Part shown: piece after piece, positions 57,125 through 64,000 of the stretch
Layout: each line of letters starts with the position of its first letter
Position numbering within the stretch: position 1 is the first letter of the stretch
Origin: Aspergillus flavus
Taxonomy: Eukaryota > Ascomycota > Eurotiomycetes > Eurotiales > Aspergillaceae
Reading direction: 5' to 3'
Assembly: GCF_009017415.1 (NCBI RefSeq)
Contig: NC_092403.1
Coordinates: 1,736,001-1,800,000 of the forward strand
Length of the DNA: 64,000 bases
The notes under the pieces: model-generated
Databases searched by the model: none
What the model was told of the DNA's origin: nothing
What the model saw: only the letters and a program-made list of their open reading frames with translations
Position numbers and translations under genes: made by a program

Positions 57125-59746
57125 ATGATGGCTGATCGCCCCAGCAAACGTCAGCGAATATTGGCCATTCAACCGTCAGCTCAGGACGCTGAACTTGGGA
57201 CGGAGAATAAACAGAGACCTACTTGCATATCTTCCAGAAGGGCCAAAGCTGATCCTGGAGCTCTTTCAACTAACTCTTCACAACCCGAAACGAGACGTAT
57301 CCCGTCGGGTCCAAATCGAACTTACTCCAGTCTCCGAGTCCACCCTTCCTCTCCACCCTCCGATAAAGGGACGCGCACGACACCAGCATCGTCCCTCCAT
57401 AAATTCTTTGGGCCTGCAATTATTGAACAAAGATGGCCCTCCCGAAATCTCGAGGCGACATGTCTTCCCACAAAGGAAGCAATGGAAGGGATAAATGGCA
57501 ACGAGGAGGACAACGACGATATAATAGATGATGATTATGATTCCTACGATGAGCTATTTACTCAACATCTTGCCAACGAAGAGGCAGTGCGAAATACGAC
57601 TAAAGACCAAACGCCTTGGCAAGTGCAGTCACCCAAGGGAAGGACCAGTGTTGCGCGTAAATCTGCCGACCCACGCAAACGCTTCGTCCTACCAATGGTC
57701 TCTGATCATGAAAATAACGACTCATCACCAATCCATTCTCAGGCCCATAAGCTGCCTTGGGCACAGCAGTATTCCCCTACCAATCTAGATGAGTTAGTGG
57801 TTCATAAGAGAAAGGTCTCAGATGTGCAAAGCTGGCTTCGCAACGCCTTTGCAGGAACTGGGGAACATGTAAGTATTCACCCTCTGCCGTTTATGTACTT
57901 CTGATCCAGAGTTGTTTTTGCATCCACGTTAGAGTTTATGTCTTGACGATAACAGAAACTACTTGTCCTCCGAGGTCCTGCGGGGAGCGGTAAAACGACC
58001 ACAATAAACATATTGTCCCAGACGCTAGGGTTTGATATACTCGAGTGGAAGAACCCCCCGGTCTCAGAGTTCGCTACAAAAGCATATGTATCTGTTGCTG
58101 CTCAATTTGAAGAATTCCTAGGCCGCGGTGATCAGTTTAGAAAGCTTGATTTAGACGAGCTCACTGAATTCCCACAGGACTCCAATCGCTACCATCGCCA
58201 GCGCATCATTCTGATTGAAGAGTTCCCAACTCTCTTGCACCGAGGCTCTTCTAGTTTGGCTGCATTCAGGCTATCTTTACAGCGGTATCTTGCTATGGAA
58301 AATACATTGCCCTCTCACGGACTTAATCGAAGCGGGGTCAAGGCCCAAGCCAGCTCTTCTCCTGTTGTGATAATCGTATCAGAAACCCATCTCACGTCAG
58401 GTTCCTCATCGGAAAGTTTAACAGTCCATCGGCTACTCGGACCGGTACTTTTCAATCACCCCGGCACAACCATTGTTGATTTCAACAGTATCGCTCCAAC
58501 TTTTATGTATAAAGCCATGAAATTGATTTTGGAAAAGGAAGCTCGCCATTCCAGGCGCAATAAGGATCCAGGCCCTGCCATATTGCAAAGTATTTCTAGA
58601 TCAGGGGATATTCGAAGTGCAGTCGCCTCCCTAGAATTTCTCTGCCTTGATGTTGGGCGTTGGGGAATTCCTGCTACAAGGGCAAAGAAATCTTCTCGCA
58701 ATAACGTAATCCTTACATCCGCGGAGAAGGAGACACTGAAGCTAGTAACCCAAAGGGAGGCTAGCCTAGGAATATTTCATGCTGTCGGGAAGGTCGTATA
58801 CAACAAGCGAGACGATACGGGTGTCGCAACCGAAGGCCCTATACTACCATCGCCTCCAGAGTATATGCGGCATCATGACAGGCCGAAAGTGTCACAGGTC
58901 CCTGTTAATGAGCTCGTGGAAGAGACAGGAACTGATACACAAACTTTCATTAGTGCCCTGCATGAAAACTACGTACCATCTTGCGATGGTCCGTCGTTCG
59001 TGGATTGTGTCGATGCATGTATAGTCGCTCTATCAGACAGTGATATGTTATGTATCGACCATAAAAGTTCATACGGGAGTCGTACGAATAGAAGCAGTGC
59101 CGGTGTCGATGTCATGCGGCAGGAAGACATAAGTTACCAAGTTGCGGCTCGTGGTTTACTGTTTGCTCTCCCTTACCCAGTGAAAAGACGTATAGCGACA
59201 TCAACTGGTGAAGATCGATCGAGCGATACCCATAAAATGCTCTTTCCGAGCACGTTGCGACTGATGCAGGAAGCCGAGGAGATTGGAGGCCTTACGAATG
59301 TCTGGGTTAAAAAGCTGCTGAATTCATACCGCGGGACATCGGCAGGCCCGGATCCTGGCTTGTCCGCGTCGTCGTTTACAAGATGCAAGTCAGGTCGCGT
59401 AGAAGATTACCGCAATGATCCAGGGGGAATTGTGACCATGATACCCCGCCAAGATCTCGTGCTGTACCACCTACCATATCTTACAAAGATTTATCGCGGT
59501 GAGGCCGAGATTGCCCAGCTTCGGAGGATTACTGGATTTCATGGATCCGGGTGCCCAAACAATTGCCTGGGAAATAACCCAGATGTAAACCGTTCAGGTT
59601 TGGCTTCTGCCAGCCACGGTACCTCTCAAATGCTATACTCAACAGATCTCAAAAGCAACACTTTTGGGCCTCAGCTGCCACCAAACTACGAGCAAGAGGG
59701 GGAGAAGCTTATCTTGAGCGATGATGATATTGTTGATGATTTGTGA
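57125..59746 (+). CDS. rad17: Checkpoint clamp loader Rad17/Rad24 homologue (844 aa)
   Basis: The large subunit of the RFC-like complex that loads the 9-1-1 clamp at damaged DNA to start ATR/Mec1 signalling; nuclear. Exon 1 is 57125-57868, exon 2 is 57956-59746 (intron 57869-57955, 87 nt). The N-terminus is disordered and basic with an acidic block (DDIIDDDYDSYDELF), then LPWAQQYSPTNLDELVVHKRKV, the usual lead into the AAA+ module. The P-loop GPAGSGKTT (255-263) is formed only after splicing. The Walker B-like IILIEEFPTLL and the sensor segment PVVIIVSETH follow. The C-terminus is acidic, ending DDDIVDDL, recalling the conserved Rad17 tail motif. ATGs at 57125 and 57128 are adjacent. Confidence 0.92.
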
Positions 59747-60216
59747 CATCTTTCGTTGCAGTAGCTGATCCTGAGTTCTTAGTTTAATGCAGGCATCAAG
59801 CCGAAGCTTTCGCTAGTTATATCTCATGGGTCATGATAGTTGATTGCCATAGAGGAGGCGAGCCAGTTAAGGAAAAGAGCCTGATAAGGTAAGGCTAGCC
59901 GCTATACATATGTGCATATGTACCAGGAATCGTCCGTAATGTATAGAGTACTGTTGTGACTGATGACTAATCAGTGTCAGATATAGCTAGTCAACAAGGA
60001 GGAATTAACTAGTAGTCAGAGAGTAATTTCCACCAGGCTCATTGACTTGATCAGCTGTGATCATCTGTTCCTTCAAACAGTGCTTCATGTGTTCTTTAAC
60101 TAAAATCCAGAGACGTTTCAACTTCGCTATTGCGCTAAACCGACCCGTCCATCCTCTTTTGCAAGCCAAGGCTCTCCTTTCTATGACGTTCATATAGTCG
60201 TTCTCATCAAGAAAAG
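59747..60216. other. Intergenic between rad17 and the nucleotide-sugar transporter gene
   Basis: 470 bp; presumed rad17 3'UTR and transporter promoter. No other feature was seen. Confidence 0.5.
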
Positions 60217-61706
60217 ATGTCCAAACAACATGCCGGAACCTTAGAGATTGATGATCATCTGACTGAGCGTGACGAACCAAAGGAGCCACATGCGAGCCTA
60301 GGTAGCATAACCACTGCAGCGGCTTATACTGTCCTTCCCGGCTGGACAACTATAGTTTTGATGATCTCGCTGATTTTCGGTGGTTGTTGTGCCAATGTAA
60401 GTGGGTAGTACTTGATGAATTGCCTCTCTTTCTGACAGTTGAATTACAGGTCTTTGCCCTGGAAGCCATCATCAAGTAAGTCGTGTGTGCAAATTAAGTA
60501 CCAAGAAGCGATAACTGATGTCGCGACACAGGGAGCAACCGAGCTCAGGTAATTGTTATCTCTCGCTTCGATCCCAAAAATAGTTTTTTTTCGTCTTCTT
60601 CTCTAATGTTCGCACCGCAAGGACCCCTCATAACATTTGCACAGTTCATCGTGACTGCACTGTTAACATCTCCAAGCTTCCTGTCTCTGTCGGCGGGCCC
60701 TCAGTCACTGTTTCTTAGTCGGCGTGTAATCCCTCTAAGATCATGGCTGGTATACACAGCTTTCTTTGTGACCGTCAACCTTCTAAACAATTGGGCTTTT
60801 GCGTACAAGATCTCTGTCCCATTACACATTATCTTGAGATCCGGGGGCCCCGTGGCGTCCATGATCGTTGGGTATGCATTCAATGCTAAGAGGTACTCAC
60901 ACGGACAAATCCTCGCGGTAGCTATGCTTACCATAGGCGTCATCGCTGCAGCGTTAGCTGATGCTCGTACGAAAGGTCAATCCATAAGCGTTGGGTATCA
61001 TCAAAATGATTCCACTATGGCTAGTACATTCATTGGGTTCAGTATCCTTGCCCTAGCAATGGCACTCTCGGCTTTCCAAGGAATTTTCGCGGACCGGCTC
61101 TATGAGTCTTATGGCAGAAACCATTGGAAGGAGGCCCTCTTTTATTCGCATACACTCTCTTTGCCCCTCTTCCTACCAACCTACTCGCACCTTTTGGCTC
61201 AGTGGCGGGCGTTGTTGTCTTCACCGTCGTTACTCTCTGGAATTTCTGCTATCGCTGCAAGAAAAGGGTCTGTCTCAAGTTCTCCCCTACTACTCGGCAC
61301 CGGCTTAGCTACTGCCTCAAAAACGGCCTTTGTGAAATCAGTGCCTATGCCAATCATCAATACAACCTCTCACCTGCTGGCAGAGCTTGAGCGCTTCAAG
61401 TCTTTCCAATTCGTGTTGGCTTGTATTCCAATACAGGGATTCTATCTTCTAATGAACGCACTTACACAATACCTGTGTATTCGTGGGGTGCATCTTCTCT
61501 CTGCGAAATCATCCTCACTGACAGTAACTATTGTGCTCAACGTTCGAAAGCTCATATCGCTGTTGCTATCCATCTACCTGTTTGGAAATGATCTTGCGCC
61601 TGGTGTGCTTGTGGGTGCTCTATTCGTGTTCGTGGGGGGTGCTTTGTATGGTTTCGAGGGTGCACGATTGAGGAAGACATATAAACCATCTAACAAGAAA
61701 GATTGA
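60217..61706 (+). CDS. UDP-GlcNAc transporter, Yea4-like (435 aa)
   Basis: A multi-spanning ER/Golgi antiporter of the UAA/SLC35B family, importing UDP-N-acetylglucosamine for chitin or glycan synthesis. Four exons: 60217-60396, 60450-60475, 60532-60548, 60622-61706 (1308 nt). Two exons are tiny, 26 and 17 nt, and together encode FALEAIIKEQPSS, the end of the first helix and its loop; without them the protein breaks. The last intron uses a weak AAG acceptor. About ten hydrophobic helices are visible from TTIVLMISLIFGGCCANVF to GVLVGALFVFVGGALYGFE. GPLITFAQF, LHIILRSGGPVASMIVG and SLTVTIVLNVRKLISLLLS are family-like. The tail is basic and Lys-rich, a possible ER-retrieval context. Substrate is inferred from Yea4 resemblance. 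Confidence 0.87.
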
Positions 61707-62128
61707 CATATTTGCGTGGCTTCAATATGTCGGGGCTAGACTTTGCGTGTTTTCTTCCGAGGACGTTATAGACCTCTACGTCCATCCCGGTTCATTATTG
61801 TGCTTGCATTGATAAAATCTATGTCCGTGGCTACGATTCACTATCATTTCTTTTTCTACAGCTCATTCTATATACACTTCACGGGTGTCAGTTAGACTAG
61901 ACCCCAAATGCAGAGCTTTCATCATATAAGAACATTAAAAGTCGGTTGATATTGATACAGCTTACTTTGATACAAAGTTCAATCAATATTCAAGTGAGAA
62001 TTCTAGCATAAAATATAAAATATACAGCTGCAGCTAGCGCTACAGAAGGGCTTCGACCTATTGTCCTCTACTGCACAAAAATCATCAAGGGATTACTGGC
62101 CACCCACCAGACGTGAATTTTGAACAGA
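61707..62128. other. Convergent 3' region before vps1
   Basis: 422 bp between the transporter and vps1 ends. AT-rich at about 61920-62030. No gene was seen. Confidence 0.5.
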
Positions 62129-64000
62129 CTACAGGACCTCGCCTACGATTTTCGCGGCCTCCTTGTAGGTTTCTAGAAGTCTTTCGCACTTCTCCCTCTC
62201 CGCCTTAATCCCATCATCCTCGTAAAGAAGCTCCCCAAAAAGATCTTCCTTATAAAGTTCGCTGACAAGCCTATTTTGCACAACATCTTTACTATGATTG
62301 ACAAGAAGGTGCATGATAGCCTTGGGAACCTGGTCAGCAATAGTTTCCCGAACAATATCGAAGTAGGAAGATATCAAGCGGCGAATCAACTCCGTCTCCA
62401 ACAGCTCACGGTCGGAGAGAGTCGGTTCGGTATTTTCCTGTGCATTGTATAAGCCTCTAGTGTAACCCAACAAAATTCGAACTAATCACGACTTACAAGA
62501 GAGCTGATCTCGCCAATATATTCCGGAACAGGTACATAGTCATCGGGCGGCATCACTGGAGAGCGCACCTCCGTCCGCCGAATACTTTGGGTGGTACTGA
62601 CTTCGTTGGTGTGGTTGGAAGGTCTGCTTTGACTCGAAGGTTGAGGAAGCGATGGGGATGGCTGGGCGCCATCCTTGCCAAAAAAGTAATTCAGGAAAGA
62701 ATCACGTGTGGTGTTTGTGCCACCGAACATGGCATGTGGATTTTGATGTGCACCGTTCAAAGTTGCCGCGATACCACTTTCTTGGAGCTTTCCAATATTA
62801 GGGGGCATGTTTCTTGTGCCTTTTGCAGACTGACTCCTGATAGGGATGTTCTGAGCCTTTTGCTCTAGTGCTTGCTCCTCCTCATCCTCGGGGGAGAGAC
62901 TTGTACTTCCGTTAATTCCGCCAAGTTCTCTCTGTCGTCGCTTCTCACGCTTCCTTCTATCTTCTGCTAATGCAGACTTCCTTTCTTGCTCCTGTTTATT
63001 CTGAATGATGGAAGACATCGCGGCCGCCGCACCGAGAAAGTTCGGATGATTTGTATTTATATAGGCTCTTTGTATGGAAATCAGCGACTCCACATATGCT
63101 GAACAAGGCCCCAAGCGCTCACGAAGGAGGTCGGATACTACCTCAATAAGCTTTGCTTGTAGGCGTGGAAAGCGTAGGAGTTCTTGTGATCCGCAAGTAT
63201 GGCAAATTTTTATAAGTTCCTCGTACACAAGCTCTACACATCTCTGACTAGGAGCTTCCAACATCTTGATCTGAGGTTTCACGAGCAAATCGAAAGCAAG
63301 TTCAGGGACAAAGAGACTCGGACGAGGGCCAGTTGAGTTTCGAATTGCTGTTCTGATATCTGACACTGTCAGGTTGTGTGTAGGGTCAATTGTTTCAAGA
63401 GAATTGCCGAAAACGGAGTTGAATATATAATAGATTCTGGCACCACCGCAAAGCTCCTTGGTTGAGATTTCAGATGAAGTTCCGTCAATGGAAGATATAA
63501 AAGAGGAGGCAAAACGTGTCATTAGTTGCAGGATCAATGAACCACGATGTTCCTTGCCACTGAACTGTTTATTGCCATAGCTAGCAAGCTCCTGTTGTGT
63601 TTGACCCATGAGGGTATTCAAACGGGCTTTGATATCAGGGAGTCGATCTCTAATGTGAGACATCAAAGTCGTATTCAGTGTTTTTGCCAAAAACTGTGTT
63701 CCACAACGATTTGCCATGTTACGGTAGGCAGGGTGATGCCGGAAGAAATCAACTTCTGCCTGTAAAGCATCAGATAAGGATTTCCCTGATTGAATGTCTT
63801 GTTGGGATCTGTTGACAACGCCAATGAACCCCAGCTTCAGAGGATAGACACGTCCCGAAAGAATATCCATAGCATTCGTGCCGTGGTCCATGAGATCTAA
63901 CTTTGTCAGAACGCCGATTGTTCTGCGCCCCATAGGATCTACCTGGCGAGCAAGCTTCAGGGCTTCAGAGTTCACCAAGTCGACATTTGCCGGAGATACC
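62129..64000 (-). CDS. vps1: Dynamin-like GTPase Vps1 homologue (N-terminus cut by window edge)
   Basis: A large GTPase for membrane scission in vacuolar sorting, endocytosis and peroxisome division. The exon in view (64000-62497) begins in the GTPase domain with SPANVDLVNSEALKLARQVDP and the G4 motif TKLDLMDHGTNAMDIL. The middle/stalk region follows through QELLRFPRLQAKLIEVV. A disordered Pro/Ser insert takes the place of a PH domain, as in Vps1. Exon 2 (62437-62129) gives the GTPase effector domain from LSDRELLETELIRRLISSYF to LLETYKEAAKIV. The intron is 62496-62438 (59 nt). The P-loop and G2-G3 motifs lie beyond the window. Confidence 0.94.

Noticed and set aside
1..64000. tRNA or rRNA genes, CRISPR arrays and bacterial-type operons
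   Set aside because: No B-box-like GGTTCRANYCC with a foldable partner was found in the gene-free regions, and the genome is clearly eukaryotic.

Overview
The window is chromosomal DNA of a filamentous ascomycete, most likely a eurotialean fungus (Aspergillus/Penicillium type). The evidence is many short spliceosomal introns (47-130 nt, usually GTAAGT-like donors and YAG acceptors), a divergent qutA/qutR pair, a 114-codon Cgr1, secreted DUF1996 and DOMON-b561 proteins, and compact genes on both strands. I rebuilt exon structures by hand from frame continuity, splice signals and family knowledge. Every multi-exon model below sums to a whole number of codons. No RNA-seq or database search was available.

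Left part (1-14.1 kb), the accessory-looking end: a Zn2Cys6 regulator cut by the window edge, a full-length PDR-type ABC exporter, a 2.7 kb gene-free stretch, a secreted DOMON/cytochrome b561 protein, a stand-alone DUF1115-like protein, a secreted DUF1996 protein and a Golgi-type GT8 glycosyltransferase.

Regulatory block (14.4-25.1 kb): a quinate repressor homologue (QutR, three AROM-like domains) and a quinate activator homologue (QutA, Zn2Cys6) are transcribed divergently from a 1.8 kb intergenic region. Next comes a Reg1/Hex2-like protein phosphatase 1 regulatory subunit of glucose repression. No quinate-pathway enzyme or permease gene is visible in the window. A 5 kb gene-free region rich in homopurine/homopyrimidine tracts follows.

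Right part (30-64 kb), mostly conserved housekeeping genes: Tma22/DENR, a coiled-coil membrane protein of unknown function, nucleolar Cgr1, an AmcA/Ort1-like mitochondrial carrier, cytidine deaminase, the sorting receptor Vps10, an uncharacterised fungal protein, exocyst Sec10, Nus1, an uncharacterised cysteine-rich protein, an ELMO-domain protein, the Rad17 clamp loader, a Yea4-like UDP-GlcNAc transporter, and dynamin-like Vps1 cut by the window edge. Several are trafficking or glycosylation genes (Vps10, Sec10, Nus1, Yea4, Vps1), but they do not look like an operon-like system.

I found no convincing new multi-gene system. The best leads are the quinate regulator pair without enzymes, a 10-bp inverted-CGG palindrome in the qutR promoter, seven exact copies of TACGGAGTA confined to non-coding DNA, a 40-T run inside a tma22 intron, two stop-free introns of multiple-of-3 length (one splitting the second ABC P-loop), and three conserved-looking proteins of unknown function.
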